64,000 nt of DNA from Stercorarius parasiticus (taxonomy: Eukaryota; Chordata; Aves; Charadriiformes; Stercorariidae). The position numbers were made by a program, and so were the translations under genes. Positions 33,996 through 46,900 of the stretch are shown in pieces (positions within the stretch are counted from its first letter, which is position 1; the number at the start of each line of letters is the position of its first letter). The notes under the pieces are model-generated. The model was given only the letters and a program-made list of their open reading frames with translations. It did not search any database and was not told the origin of the DNA. Location of the stretch: the NCBI GenBank assembly GCA_013396915.1, contig VWZL01002204.1, positions 1 through 64,000 on the forward strand, written 5' to 3'.

Positions 33996-36420
33996 ACTCT
34001 TGTGGGTGCCTCTTTGCTTCTTTTAATTTTTTTTTTGTATTTTTAAGATTTAGTTGGAAACAGGAGGTATTTTTAATACACTTGGCACTTACCGGTGCCT
34101 ACTAGTTACATCTCTCTGAAGCTGGCAGTCATTTTCCAAAACAAAAGCTTTTACCTTGTCCCTTATGGTGCTTCCCTGTTATGGTCAAAAAAAATGAAAT
34201 TGCAGAAAAACTTTCTCATGTTCCACACTGTGTTTGTTTTACATTTATATGTAAGCTTATACAAACACATGCACTCAGAAACCCCCTGATGAAGCTATTA
34301 CCTGAATCTCTGGACTTTTAATCTTACAGCTACTGTGTAATTTGTAGCTGAGTATTACTTTATAAGCCCCAGATCGGACTGTATTGACTCTAATGTCATA
34401 AGCATACCTACATTTTAGGTCATCGAGTGAAAAACTACCAGCATGTTACCCAGCAAAAACATTTTTATTCTGCGCTGCTTCCTATATGTTAATATCTGTT
34501 GTGAACTGACTGCTATAATAAACAAACTGTGCATTTTCTTAGGCCTGGCTTTATCTGCACCTCCCAGGGGATTTGAAGGAAGGTTTGAATACTCTAGGCA
34601 CTCCTGGGATGGGATTCCCGAGGTGGATAGCAACTGGAAAATTCCTAAAGTCTCCACTAATTTTCAACGGGGTGGTTGTAGCCCTGTAGCTGATGTACCA
34701 CAGCTAAGACAATGCTGCTCCAAAAAGCCTTGCCAGCATCCACTTAATTTGGGGGCACTGTTGGATGCAAGCACATTTCTGATTTATGCGTGGTGAAAAA
34801 TACTTGACTGACAATGGGGTGTGAGGGGATGAACCCTGTGTGTCCCCACTTCTTGTGGGACGTGGGCACGGGGCGCCCAGCTTAGCCCTGCATTCGAGGC
34901 ACAGCGCTCACCCAGTGCAGTTCTTATTGCATAAATGGTACTCATTGCATATGGTCAGGCAGACAGCATGGCTCTAGACTGCAAATCTCTTCCAGGGGTC
35001 AAGCTCCCAGCCTCGTAAACATGGAATCCATCAAGCCAGAGGACGTAAAACCTCCAGGCCATTATTAGCCAATATGAAGCTTATAAAAGACTCTATAAAC
35101 CAGCCCATGATAAATAATTTCACAAGTAATGCAGTGGTGATGTAGAGAGCTTGTTTGGAGTTTGAAAGCGGCTGTAAGGTGCTGCCAGGAGCATTGAATG
35201 CTATCACTGTGTTTCAGGTGTTTTACAGTGTGCTGTGGTGGGTAGGTGTGGTTTTTATTTGTTTATTTGGTGAGGACTTAGTGTGAGAAGTGGGGAGAGT
35301 GGAGGAGGTCCCACACCTGCACAGTGTAAGGGGGAGCAGGCTCAGGGGGCAATGGGCTGAAAGATACTGTGTGACAACCTTGCAGAAAGTGACCTGGGCA
35401 TGTTGTAATATCTGCTTTAAGTATTATCTTTTGGCCAAAGCTTGCAGGCTTGAGGTCCTTGACACTGTGTCAGGCAAAGGATTACCTATGGGATAAAACT
35501 CACTGGAATGGTGAGCTGGGAGGAGCTTGCAGTCAAGACCCGGAGAGGTGCTGGCTGGTGGCTGGCTCCACCATCCTCCTCCCTTCCCCAGCAAGCAGAG
35601 GGTGATGCAGACCTTCATGCGAGGTTTTAACCTGCAGTCTTCGGTTTCTAGCAATTGGTGGAGACTGAATGCTGCTTTATGGGTAGGATCTTAGCCCCAG
35701 GGCTTGCAGCACCCCTACGTGCACCACTGCAAAAATGATGTGGTATGCCCTGAGGTTTCACTACTGCAGGCTCCTGGCAGCTGGAGTCTGAGACGAGTCC
35801 TAGGAAGAATAAGGGCAAGTTGTACTCCTGTGACCCATCGCTCCTGGCTTTCTACTTGCAGTGTTTTGCTGTGCTGCCTCCAAAGCAGTAAGTTACTGCC
35901 TTCCAGAACAGTCCTCAAAACAGTTTGAATCATTTTCATACAACGCGTGTTTTGTTTCCATGGTTATTAGAGCCAGGTTCACTTACACCCATCCTTCCTT
36001 GGCACAAAATGTTTCTGTTTTTTCAACTTGTGTATTTGTCTGGGCTCCTGCTACTGCTCCAAGATAAGAAATGTTTTTAAAGGAAAATGTAACCAAGAGG
36101 TATGAAGCTCCTAGTTTAGAAACTAATAGGCATAAAAATCAACACAGCATTCTTCAGAAAATGAGTGGATGTTTGAGTCAGCCATAGTACAGCTCATTAT
36201 CTGAAGCTGTTGCCCTTGGCAATCAGAAAAATCTCCTTCCCCACTGAAAATGCCTCTTTGGTTTGTTGGTTTGTTTCAAACACACAACTCCTCAGGAGAA
36301 GACTTGAAAAGCAGGAGTGGGAGATTCTGACCCGCAGCTGGTGCAGAGGAGTAGGAGAGAATCAGGGAGAAGGCTATTTCTCTTGTTGAATAAAACCATT
36401 GCTTATTATACAGCTCTGTT
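33996..36420. other. No gene recognised
   Basis: AT-rich sequence near 34000-34100, then mixed. Frames are short. An AT-rich, slowly evolving-looking patch at about 35035-35140 could be a conserved non-coding element, but nothing in the sequence proves it. Confidence 0.45.
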
Positions 36421-36490
36421 TGGGCCTGTTCCAGGTCCATTGAAGTAAATGGAAAATCTTCACTTGACACAAATGGGAGCTGACCCCAGC
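36421..36490 (+). repeat. Old amniote interspersed repeat fragment (CCATTGAAGTCAATGG-core type)
   Basis: Reads TGGGCCTGTTCCAGGTCCAT, then TGAAGTAAATGGAAAATCTT, then CAAATGGGAGCTGACCCC. This is the order of GGGCCTGATCC, CCATTGAAGTCAATGG and CAATGGGAGCAGGATC blocks in a repeat common in reptile and bird DNA. It is the best-preserved copy in the window. Confidence 0.5.
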
Positions 36491-39400
36491 TACAGGGATT
36501 AAGTAGCATACAGGGTCTCAGGTTGATCTTCACATAGGAACAAATCATGCTTCTGTGTTGCTTGTGATCAGCTACAGTGGTCACAGTGGACCTCATCCAG
36601 CCATTAGCAACTGAGCTGTGGCTGCACCCCCAGGTTGGTGCTGAGCTCTTGAGGCACTAGCTGCAACACCCATGGGGATGTGTGTGAGCCCTGCTCCAGA
36701 AATGGGGAGGGTAGTCTCGTAGTTAGCACTAGTGTAAGATGCCAGCCTCTGGATGAGGTGATGCCTTTCCATGTGTTGCAGAAGATCCTGGTTGGTAACA
36801 ACCGGTTTTTTTCTGAACAGCACGCTGTGATCCACTGAGAGCTGGCACCAGAAAGGGATCGGGGATTTTGCCTTTGCTTTTCTGCCTTTGCTAGGCCTGG
36901 CAGATCTCTTGATGTGACACCTGGGAGGTTCTACATAAATAGTAAATATTCAAGAGAGATGTCACAAATACCGCAGAATATAGCTGGGAAATGGCTTCTG
37001 TCAAATGGACCTATAAAAGCAGCAGCTCGGATTAGGAAATGGGATTAAGTGTTTCTTGCTTTTCCCAAGGGAAGTCCTTTCTGCAGGTTCTTCTTCCTTT
37101 CTGCTCCCCCATGTTTTCTTGCCCTTTAGAGTCTTTTCCTTTTTTCCTTCAGTTAGGAAGAGTTTCTTGATTCACTACAACCAGAATAGCCAAGATGAAC
37201 TTTTCATTGTTCATCTTTCACTACTGCAGGTCTGAGGCTGGGGCCAAGCATGCTTCTGAGAGCCTTGAAGCACATGGTGACTTCAGAACAACAGGAGTGG
37301 TTTCTATGCTTCTTCAGCTGGAAGGCATTTCCCCTTAGTCCCAAATATCTCTAGTGTCCAGTCTCCTGGGGGGAGCCCAGAAGAGCCCCAGGTTGTCTGA
37401 CTCTCCGTGGCAATCTGCATGGCCTACTGTGCCACACACTGAGCAATCAAGAGCTCTGCACACATGGTTGGTGCCCAGGAGGAAGGTCCTTGGAGAGATG
37501 TAAATGCTGGTGACATCGGTAAGGAAACAGCCATGTGGCAAGCATGGGTGGTTAGGAAGGTTCCCCATAAAGCAAACCTCACAGTGCCCATAGAAGACCC
37601 TCAGCAGAAGATGAGAAGGAGCTGCTTCAAGTCAGGGAAATCTCTGCTGGTTGGTGCTCCAGGGAGAATTCCTGGAGCATCTGGTGGCACGAGAAAGGGC
37701 GAGCACCCTTGCCTGGACAGCAAGGGGTCATGAGAAGAAAAACATCAGGATGTTATATTAAAAGCACATCTGTGCACAGTCTGGAATTGTAAATAGATTT
37801 TCAGACTCCCCTCATAAAGCTGCAGTGTTTAAAAGTGCTGATAAAGTGCATTCCAATGTCCTTAAAGTATTACAGCGCACCACACACACTACACAGTGTT
37901 TATATGAGAGATGGCCAGCGCTGCGAAGAATGGAGAGATGAATAGGCTTTTACGTGTGAAGGGGAAGGATTTGTGGATTGTCACCAGAAAAGGGGGTCCA
38001 GCTGGCTTGTTCTGTCCTGGCCCTTGAAACCCTGGGGCTCTTGATCGCACTGCGCCTGGGACAGGCTGTGAAGCTGCTAGCACAGCAGGGAGGGACCAAG
38101 AAGTGCTTAGCATCCTTCACTGCTGCCTCATTTTGTATGGGATGCTGTGGTCCATAAGAGCAGCCCCTTTTTTTAAGAGAGGTGTTCAAAAATTTTTCGG
38201 GCTGTTGCTGCTCTCCCTCCTGTGCTAGGTTTTTCTTGTAGGTTTATTAACCCTCTTTCTGCCACTGAATTTCTGTTAGGCTCCCCTTCCTATTCGTCTG
38301 GGCTCCCTTTCCTTGTGCAGTCATGAGCCTTGGACGGGGGGTTATTGCTGTCAGAAGAGCTATTTTCTCTCCCCTGGCCCACAGAGGATCATCTGTTCTT
38401 CCCACTATATAAGAAAAGTTTGCTATTAAAACTGTTCCTCAGAATAAGGGAGTTCTTTTAGAACAGTTTGAGAAAGAGGTTTGAAAACCCTCTTTGCAGT
38501 AAAAAGTGTGAGTTGAAGATGGATGCTTTGGAAAGTAGCTGTGGAACTGGTCCAACGCCTTTCTGAGGCTGGGCCATGCTCTCGCTTTAGTGGAAGCTGT
38601 GATTTATTGCGAACCTCCACGACTTGCAATATGAGGGCTGGGCAAGGGCTGCTGAGGCATTTATCACTTAAGAAAATATTTCAGATTTTAAATGCTTTGG
38701 ACCATGCAGTGTTGCAAAGCATTTCTTGCTGCTATTGCACTGTGACTGCCTGGTTAAGCATCTTCACATCAAATCAGTTAAAAATGACTGGAGCTAGAAG
38801 GAGACAAAGCAACAGAGCTGTGGAAGGAGGTGATGCAGGAGGTGATCGTGTTGGCAAGAGAGAGAGGAGAAAGTGCCAGGCATGAGGGGAAGCACAGTGG
38901 ATGGCAAAGGTTGGAGAGGAGAAAGGCTGCAGAGGAAATGGTGTAATGTCTTGGTCCTGCCTGAGTGGTGGTGTAGTAAGAAGTGGGAGAGGTGGTAAAG
39001 GCAGAGTTCAGAGGCAAACAGAAGCCAAGAAAGGAGAAGTTTCAGACACAGAAGACAGTGGGGACACAGTAATTTCTTGTGACATAAGCTGCAAAATTGG
39101 CAGGCAAAACATTAAATGTCAGTGTGCTTATGATGCCCCATTTCCCAGGTCTGATGTAAGTGGATATAACTCCCCAGGGGCTTCTAACTCTTCATGTATT
39201 GCACCTCTGAAGCATACTTTCCTGGCTGCTGACATCTGTCATGCCACCTCACACTTATGGTGCCACGCCGCCACCTGCCCAAATTCACTAACACTTCTGC
39301 TCCTATGAAATGTATGAATCATAACTTCCATGCCATGGCTTTCTGCAAGATGGTGTTTCCAGAAATAGCACCGCGCAAGTCAAGAGATGTGATATTGCCC

Positions 39401-42235
39401 TCATGATGGTAGAGGCCCAAAGAGAGGGAGCACAGAGGGAGTGTAAAGAAAACAATCCACCCAACGGCGCACTTGGAGGAAAGAAACCACCATGCAGGAT
39501 CCAGCCTTTCATTTGGATTTTTCTGACTTTGTCGGTTGAAATTACCAGAATTTTAGTGCGTGGTGAGATTTGGAAATGGATCCTCTATTGGTGAAATAAT
39601 CATTGCACTACAAAAACATATTCACTGACACTTTAACATATGGTAATGAAGCAGAAGTGTTGTACCTGGAATACTGTTTGATATTTTAGTGTAACTTCCA
39701 GTGTATCCTAGTACAGTATTTTTCTCCTTGTGTAGATTTCACCTTAGACTTCCCAGTAAGTGCAGTATTCTGTTAACCAACTCTAACTCAATCAGATGTT
39801 TTATGGATGTATTTTTTATTTGAAATTATGTGAGGAGCAACTTCTGTGCAATAGCCATCAAAACTGTGCAGCTAGTGGCATGTTTGTAATTCATTCTTAG
39901 TGCTTTGACTTCTTCCTCATCTGCATGCTGTTATTTGTGTTCCCTGGCCAGGGCCTCTAACACTGCAAGCTGTTTCCATGTGAAATGAACTTAGTTCAGT
40001 CCTAATGCGCACTCTTATTTTTGGTTAATCGATCTCACAGGTACCCATTAGAAGCAGAACTATGTTTAACTGAATATTGTCATGTATTAAAAAGGTCAGG
40101 ACCTTAAAATAAAATTTGAGCAGAGGTGAAATCACAATAGTGTACCCATCTAATCAGCTGCAGTGGGTGTTTTGCGTAAAATTGGTTCTGAAGATAGTGT
40201 TTTGACACTGCTTTATCATAAAGACAAAACATGCTTTTGTCACTGCATGCAAGAAGCGTTATTTAGAGAAGTCATTCTTATTTCCATTGGGTAAATACTT
40301 ATTTAGACTCTCTGATTTCACAGACTATATCCACTTTTCTGAGCAAGCCTTCACCTAATACATTGCAGCAACACAGAAAAATATGTAATGTTATTGTGGC
40401 CTATAACTGGGGTTTTACTGTTGAAACTTGCTCTTCTCCTGACATATAAATGCTGATTTGGTATAGTACCACTAGGGATGGATTTAGCACATCAAATTCA
40501 CCTGCCAAAACAATGAAGGGGGAAAAAAAAGAGGTAGGAAAAAATGGAAAAGAGGTATGAAATACAAGAGTATTTTTGTTTTAATAGCTGCTATTTAACT
40601 ATCCTCTCTCTCATCTACTTTTTCTTTTGCTAGTTTAAAAGCTGTATTGTGTGAAAGTAATTTGCCCCATTTGCCAGCTGTTCATCTGAGTAAAACTTGC
40701 AGTAAAGATTTTCGGAGGGTCACTCATTTAGCTTCTCAATGTCTCCTTCCTGGAGAAGCAGCCTTTCCCCTGCCATCCAAATCGAGGTCCCGGCTTGGTG
40801 CATCTTTTCATCAAATACTAGCTGCAATTTCTGTAACTCAGTTTTGACTGATGCATAGAGGAATGAAAGAACTGACCAGCCAGGGAGGCAGCAGCATTAG
40901 AAGTCTCTCTCGTGTAATTCCTGCCAGATATTAATTAGTAGACTACCATCACATTCATTTCATAAAATGGATTCATAATAAACTGTGAGAGAGTGTCTTT
41001 AGTGAAGGTTTGTGGTGAGATTGAAATGCTGGAATTTCCGCAGCATTTGCAAGTCTTTAGGAACAATGGGGAAACAGGGAAAGAGGCTGATAAAAACTCT
41101 TCTGGCTGTGGATCAGGGATGCTTCAGCTGGCAGGGAAGTGGGGTGGTCTGAAGATGCTGGGTAAGAGGCTCTGCTAGGAGTTTTTTTCCTGCATAAAGC
41201 AAGGAGGTTTGGCTTTTGTAGTTTCGGTGTGAAATTAATCTGCTTTTTCACATCACGTAGGTGACTTCAGAAGCCAGAGATGTAGCTTTGCCTTTTCCTC
41301 TGATGCCTTCTGTGCTGTGCAGTGTCATTTCTAGTGAGGCTGACCAAAGTTAGGATTATAGGTCCCCACTTAAACACTTCCTGTATGGCTTCAGAAGTGC
41401 TGCTGCTTTGATTTTGGCTTTTGCAAGAAAAATAATTTCCCATGCGCAGGAAGGTGTTCAGATGCATAAGGCAGGGGGAATTGGCTCACATGAAGGGGAG
41501 AGGGTGGTCTAAGCACGTATTCACTTGGGAACCCAAGTCCAGCTTCCCAAAGCATGACTGTCTCCTGTAAGCACCCAAATAACTGGATGGCTTGCAGATG
41601 ACTATGTCCCACTGACCTCAGCAAGGCAGAGACCATTAGGTGACTGTGGGGTGCAGGCAGTACATGTCATGTCAGTACCTTTACACTGTTATTTTGTATG
41701 AAATCTCAAATGACAACCAAAGTCACTGCATATTTCCCTGACCCAATCAGAGCCCCAGATAGCACATATGGGTGCATCTGGGGGTTAGATCAGGGCTGCT
41801 TTGTTTGGAGCAGCCTTGCTTGTTTTCTTGCATAACCCTTATGATTTGGGGCGGGCAGTGGGGGAGTGAGTGTTAGCTCTGTTTGAAGCTCCATCCCAGA
41901 ATGCTGCCAGACATAGTCAGTCCATCTGACTTCAAAAGGACCTGGAAGCCAGACTGAAAATGTTGAGGAGGAAATAACTGCTCTCCAACATTACAGATGC
42001 CAAAGCCAAGTGTTAACTCTACATGTGATGAAACCTGCTGCTTCCCTGCCATAATCTGCTGCTCATGGGAGTGGGGAGAATATGCAAATTGTGTCCTCAT
42101 CAAACATTTAGAAATAAAAATATAACAAGTCTGAAAACGGAGCAGACTTTCCAGATTATTCATCCTATAGCGTTTGGTTCCTAAAAACTGCGAATGCCGA
42201 TGCTTTCTTGAGTACTAGGCAATGGGCCATATTCC
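36491..42235. other. Intergenic-like sequence, no gene recognised
   Basis: No supported gene. The AT-rich stretch 39600-40330 has few repeats and few CpGs. The 135-codon plus frame at 38901-39308 has no recognisable domain. Confidence 0.5.
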
Positions 42236-42297
42236 TAACTGGTATCAATCAGTAACAGCTCCATTCATTCAGATGGACCAGATTTAGCCCATTTGGA
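42236..42297 (+). repeat. Old amniote interspersed repeat fragment
   Basis: ACTGGTATCAATCAGTAACAG, a GCTCCATTCATTCAGATGGA block and a GATTTAGCCC end resemble the ACTGGTGTAAATCAG / CTCCATTGAAGTCAATGGA / GATCTGGCCC order of the same kind of old amniote repeat. Diverged, and family name not known to me. Confidence 0.4.
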
Positions 42298-43359
42298 CAT
42301 TAATTGTCTTTCTGACAAGATTTGAACACTCATTTTGACATGTTCAGGAGTTGAGGCTGCCGGCAGTTTTTTCTTTCCTGGCAAAATTCTCCAGTGCTAG
42401 CAGAAGCACTTTTTTTCCTTTACGGCATGTACAGGCACCACAGAAGGGCTTAGACACTGGTTGTAATGATCTCATATATTTTGGGAACCCCCTCTTTTAC
42501 AAGGGTGATGCCTGGTGTGCAGACAGATTGGGCTCTGCCCATCTCTACTTTGGATGCTTGAGGGATCTCCCGGGTCTTTCCCTACAGTGTAATTTTGAGC
42601 CATGTCTCTTTTATTTGTCTTTTTTACTCCTCCTCATTACCTGCTGTTCACCCTGGGGCTCCTCAGGGCTTTCTTGTTATAAATTTGTTTGGAAGTGGAA
42701 ATTGTAAGTAGAAATCAGTGGTTCTGCAATTACAACAAGGAGGGAATGTGTCCCAAAGGCTACATGGATGTGGTTTGACTCAAGCACGTTGATAAAGAGT
42801 TGGAAATGAAAACCATTCTCTATTGATGTCCCTTTGCAGGAGATGTCTACAAGGAAAAGACTACCTGTCCCTCTTCCAGGTAGGAGGTAAGGCTCATCAG
42901 CAAAGCAGCACATGTGCTGATGGTCTAGAAAAAATAAGCAGGCATTGCTAGCAAGACGATAGAGTATTTTCATCGAGAACATTTAAACAAATATAGTTCT
43001 GTTAAATAGCCATATTTTAAATGAAAGGGAGCAAAGCTTTCTGTGTAATGAGATTGAGGCTGATATTAAAGATAACCTTAAATGTGGCCTGAAAGCAAAT
43101 CAAATCGCTTGCCCAGTTGTGAGTAAGGCAGCAAAGTGAAAGTTAAGGCAAAACCAGGTGGGAGAGTGGTAATGAGGCCGTGGGTGCAGAAATTACCACA
43201 TTCATGAGAGGAGCCAATTTCAGACTTGAGTGCACTCAGGCTGGTGGTGACGGGATAGAAATAAGGTAGAAAATCTCCAGACCAGAGCACAGAAAATGTT
43301 GCATTGCACATCCAGTAGCAATGGAGACTCCTGGGTGTATCAAACTGGAGGAAGTAGCC

Positions 43360-43830
43360 AATGACTGAAGGTGATAGAAAAGACAGGTCTGTATGTAAGA
43401 AGAGGAGAGGGAAGTGTTGGAGCCCATCAGTCTGACCCTAATTATATGGATATAAATGAACATTCAGGGAGAAAAAACATGGCGGTAAATAAGAAATTGG
43501 AAAGCATGCAGCCTGGGTCTAGCAAAGACAGATTGTGTTGTATGAATCTGATATCTTTGATAAAATAATGAATTTTTCTAGATATAGATTAGATCGGTGG
43601 CATTTCCGAGCTGGATCCAGTGAATTAATTGATATAGTGCCTTGTGAAAAATGACTAGGTGAGTTGACAGGGGGAGAATTGAAGTCGGGGGGTGGATATA
43701 AAAATGCCTAAAAGACAGAACTAGTGGATTTTGCTAAAAGGAAAATTTTGGGATAGGAAGAAATTGCTGGGGAAGTCACTCCAGGGTTGGCCTTGAAATG
43801 AGCTCTAATTAGTTGTCAGTGAGCTTGTGA
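43360..43830 (+). mobile_element. Old CR1-type LINE, ORF2 reverse-transcriptase region, decayed
   Basis: Plus-strand wording follows an old CR1 ORF2. KDRLCCMNLISLIK (from about 43525) matches the region before RT motif A. Further on an IDIVPCEK-LGEL stretch at about 43630-43665 parallels the FDTVPHEKLLVKL block after motif A. Next come YKNA and KTE-type words of the WL-K-R region. Many stops and indels are present. The motif A aspartate region itself is degraded. It is much older than the three CR1 copies with octamer tails. Confidence 0.5.
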
Positions 43831-44629
43831 CACCTTGGACAGCATGAGCTGGGGAAATGTCCCTGACACAGAGTCCTGGAGTACCTTCTGGGAAGAAGTG
43901 GGTGTCTTTGGAGAGGAAAGGGAGAGTGCTGGGGTAGCAGAGCATGGTGCAGAATCATGAGAGTTCCCATTGTAAGGGACTAGCTCACTAGTTAGGGTAG
44001 ACAAGGGGAAAAGAGATGCCTGTGTGTATTGGTAGTTAATGCAGTCCTGAAATATTAGAAAGTCTAGTGTGAAAAACAGGTGGCTGGAGCTCTAGGAATC
44101 ATAAGAGCAGCGAACAATGAGAAGAGCTGGGTTTGCTTGGTTTGGAGTAGAGTTCAGACTGAGTGTATGGTGGGGAAACAAAACTGGGGCAGGAAAGGGA
44201 TGGCAATGTTAACGAAGGGTAAGAGTGTCTACTTGGTCCACAGTAACTTGTCTCTTGCTAGTTCAAATGAGAGAATTGCACCTGAGGTAATGCAGAAAGC
44301 AATGCAGCAAACCAGCTGGAGAACCTGTGGTTCAGAGAAGACTGAAATGGCCAGAGGTCTTCAAGTATCAAAATTTGCTGCAAAAAGGAAGGAAAAAAAC
44401 TAGGCGTAACCTGCAGCAGTGGAGATCTAGACTAAAGTCACAACTTCTAATGTAAGGATCACAAAATGGTATGCTAGAACAGCGGGGAAGCTGTGGGATG
44501 TCCATTACTTGGGGTTCTTGGGACCTTTTTACACCATGTCAGAGAATGCCTTAGGGTAGAGGTGTTGCCAGAGGGGCTGGGGAGACATGTACTCACTCCA
44601 CAAGTATATCTAGGCATGAACACCAGCAT

Positions 44630-44790
44630 GAGGAGGGAATATTAAAACTGTTGGACATAAGGAACAAGTAGACACAAATAGACCACCAGTAATTCAGGCT
44701 GACCATTAGGAGATGATTCTTAACTTTTGGAGAACTAAAACTGTTGTCTGACAGAACAGAATACCTGGGCTGGTTTTAGGTGGACCTTTT
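44630..44790 (+). mobile_element. Old CR1-type LINE, ORF2 C-terminal/3' region, decayed
   Basis: The block with GTAGACACAAATAGACCACC, AGTAATTCAGGCTGACCATT and AGGAGATGATTCTTAACTTT matches the region encoding the CR1 ORF2 C-terminus in old subfamilies. It has the same strand and order as 43360-43830. The pair may be one element with deleted or unrecognisable middle sequence. Confidence 0.5.
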
Positions 44791-45128
44791 CCGTGGGGTT
44801 ACATTGTGTGACTTTTGCTACAGCAGTGGGCAATGAATGCGGTGGCTTGGCAGGAGCTGGTGCACCCTGCTTGAGCCATTGCCTTCAGCAGCCATATTGT
44901 CAGGGCTGGATGTAGATGCTAGTAGGACTATCTGAATAGTCATCCCTATCCTTTGGTAACAGCCACCTCAGGGTTTTCCCCATGATCCAAGCGTGGAAGG
45001 CAATGAATTCAGCTGCCAGCCCCTGTTCTGTCTTAGAGACTTCCTCACATCAAAAGTGTTCCTTCCAATAGTTCTGCCTTTCCTAAGATGAATAGAATAA
45101 ATTAAAAGAGAATTTGTAAAGACACTTT

Positions 45129-45187
45129 AAAAAAAAAAAAGCATTGTGGTTTTTTGTTTGTTGTTTTGGGATTTTTTTTTTTTTTTT
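45129..45187. repeat. A12 and T16 tracts in inverted arrangement
   Basis: A12 at 45129-45140 and T16 at 45172-45187 with a 31-base G/T-rich loop. Possibly two retroelement tails in opposite orientation, or chance. No element is recognised beside them. Confidence 0.6.
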
Positions 45188-46867
45188 AATGAAAGTCCTT
45201 GATGTAGCGGAAAAGTAATATATGATCTTAGGCACATTGGGGAATACCACTCCCATGGTTCTCATTGCTTCTCAGGAAGTCCGAATTGATGATTCCTGCC
45301 ATTGCGGAGAATGCTTCCAGGCTACAAGTGCATATTTTCCTCTCAGATTTAACAGTATTATTTTACACTTACATGACACTTTTAATCCTGAAGGATGCTG
45401 GAGCACTTCACCAACTGCATGCAGCACTGCTGAAGAGGCAGAAAATAGTAGGCATTCTTGACAGATCACTTTGTGTGCTGGCTGGTCCCACAGATTCTGA
45501 CTGAGATCCCTTGTGTGCAATGCGCTCTCTGGATGGCGTGTCACCTACTAAGGACTGAACTGTGATGCAGCAAATGCTGTGTTATAGTAAAAGGGAAGCT
45601 TTAACATATTGCAGGTGATCGCTGTTGCTCTTTATAATTATCAAATAAGATTTTCAAAATTATGATAATCATTATAATCATCAAAGAAGATTTATGGTGA
45701 TGATGTTCTCTCTAGCCTGTGAGAGGTGAGTGTCTCGGCTTAAGGCTTGTGGGCTCTGAGCTCCTCGAAGTTTCCTTCTTTCTTCATGCTTATAGTTAAA
45801 TCCACACCTAAGTATGTTCCGTAATTTATTGCAGTAGCCTCTTCTCTCCCTCTTGGGTATTCCCATGCTCAGTTATACCTTTGCCATGAAAGACAGAACC
45901 TCCTTAATCTTTCTTCCTTCTTAATTAAATTCACAGCTTTGGTAATTTGCAGATATTGTGGAATCTGGCCCTGTTTTCCACCCTGCAGACTTGCAAGGCA
46001 GCAACATCATTTAAGCACCATATGGTTCTCAACAAAGTCAGGGTTCACATCCAACCTAAACAGTTTAATGTTATCAAAAGCCCAAGCTCACTGCAGCAAT
46101 AACAACCCCTGCTTCCTCTCCCTGCATTGTATAACAAGAGGAAGAAAGCTCTCAAACTGAGCAAGCTGCTGTGATCTTGAACAGGGGCTGTGGAAGGGTC
46201 TTTGTAGCACCCTTGCTATGTTCATAGCACAATGAGCGTCCACGTGGACCACAAAGGAAGTGCAAACCCAGGTCTGTTTTCGATTAGGATGCCTTAAAAA
46301 CACAGACCAGGTTTAATTCCTATTGTTGCCGTATATAATTAATTTATTTGATGTTTAAGTTTTAATGAGGGAATGCTACATGTTTCCAAGATTCAGGACA
46401 CTCAGTTGCCTCTGTTGTTTTAATATGTATTTTGCTTTTTCTCTTTTAGGGGCTTGGATTCCAGTCCCCATGAAATTTGATGCATGCAAATATTTTCTGG
46501 CAGAGTTAATGTCTTCATTCACAGGCTGGGTGGGGACAGGCGAGCTGTGCTGCGTATTCATTCCTCAAGCCACACTGGTGGTATGGTGATTAGAAAAGAC
46601 AGTCTTCAACTTCCTTGCTTAATAGACTAAGAGGTCTCTGTAGATGATGAGTAATGCTGCATGGAGCTGATGCCAAAATGGAATAGGAGCCCTGAGATGG
46701 CTTTTTTTGCAGTACCTTGTAACAATCAGAAATTATTATCCTCATTGTGCTATAATGCTATCAGTTGGCTGAGGGCCTTGCACTGAGTCAGAGCAATCAG
46801 CATCACAAATGGTTACAGACATCTGCATTGCATCAGAGTAACAGCAATTACATTGCTATGCTTTGCA
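45188..46867. other. No gene recognised
   Basis: Mixed to AT-rich sequence. An acceptor-like site TTTTTCTCTTTTAG (46436-46449) precedes 46 open codons ending at 46589; see findings. The two short AT-rich GATTTATGG/TAATCATTATAATCATC stretches near 45640-45700 are simple-sequence-like only. Confidence 0.5.
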
Positions 46868-46900
46868 TCCCATGGGACCTCCATTGAAATCGGTACCATG
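46868..46900 (+). repeat. Possible old amniote repeat core
   Basis: CCCATGGGACCTCCATTGAAAT resembles the core block of the old repeat at 36421. Too short for firm assignment. Confidence 0.25.

Noticed and set aside
45640..45700. AATTATGATAATCATTATAATCATC stretch as a functional palindrome
   Set aside because: It is short AT-rich simple sequence with imperfect symmetry, and chance is sufficient.
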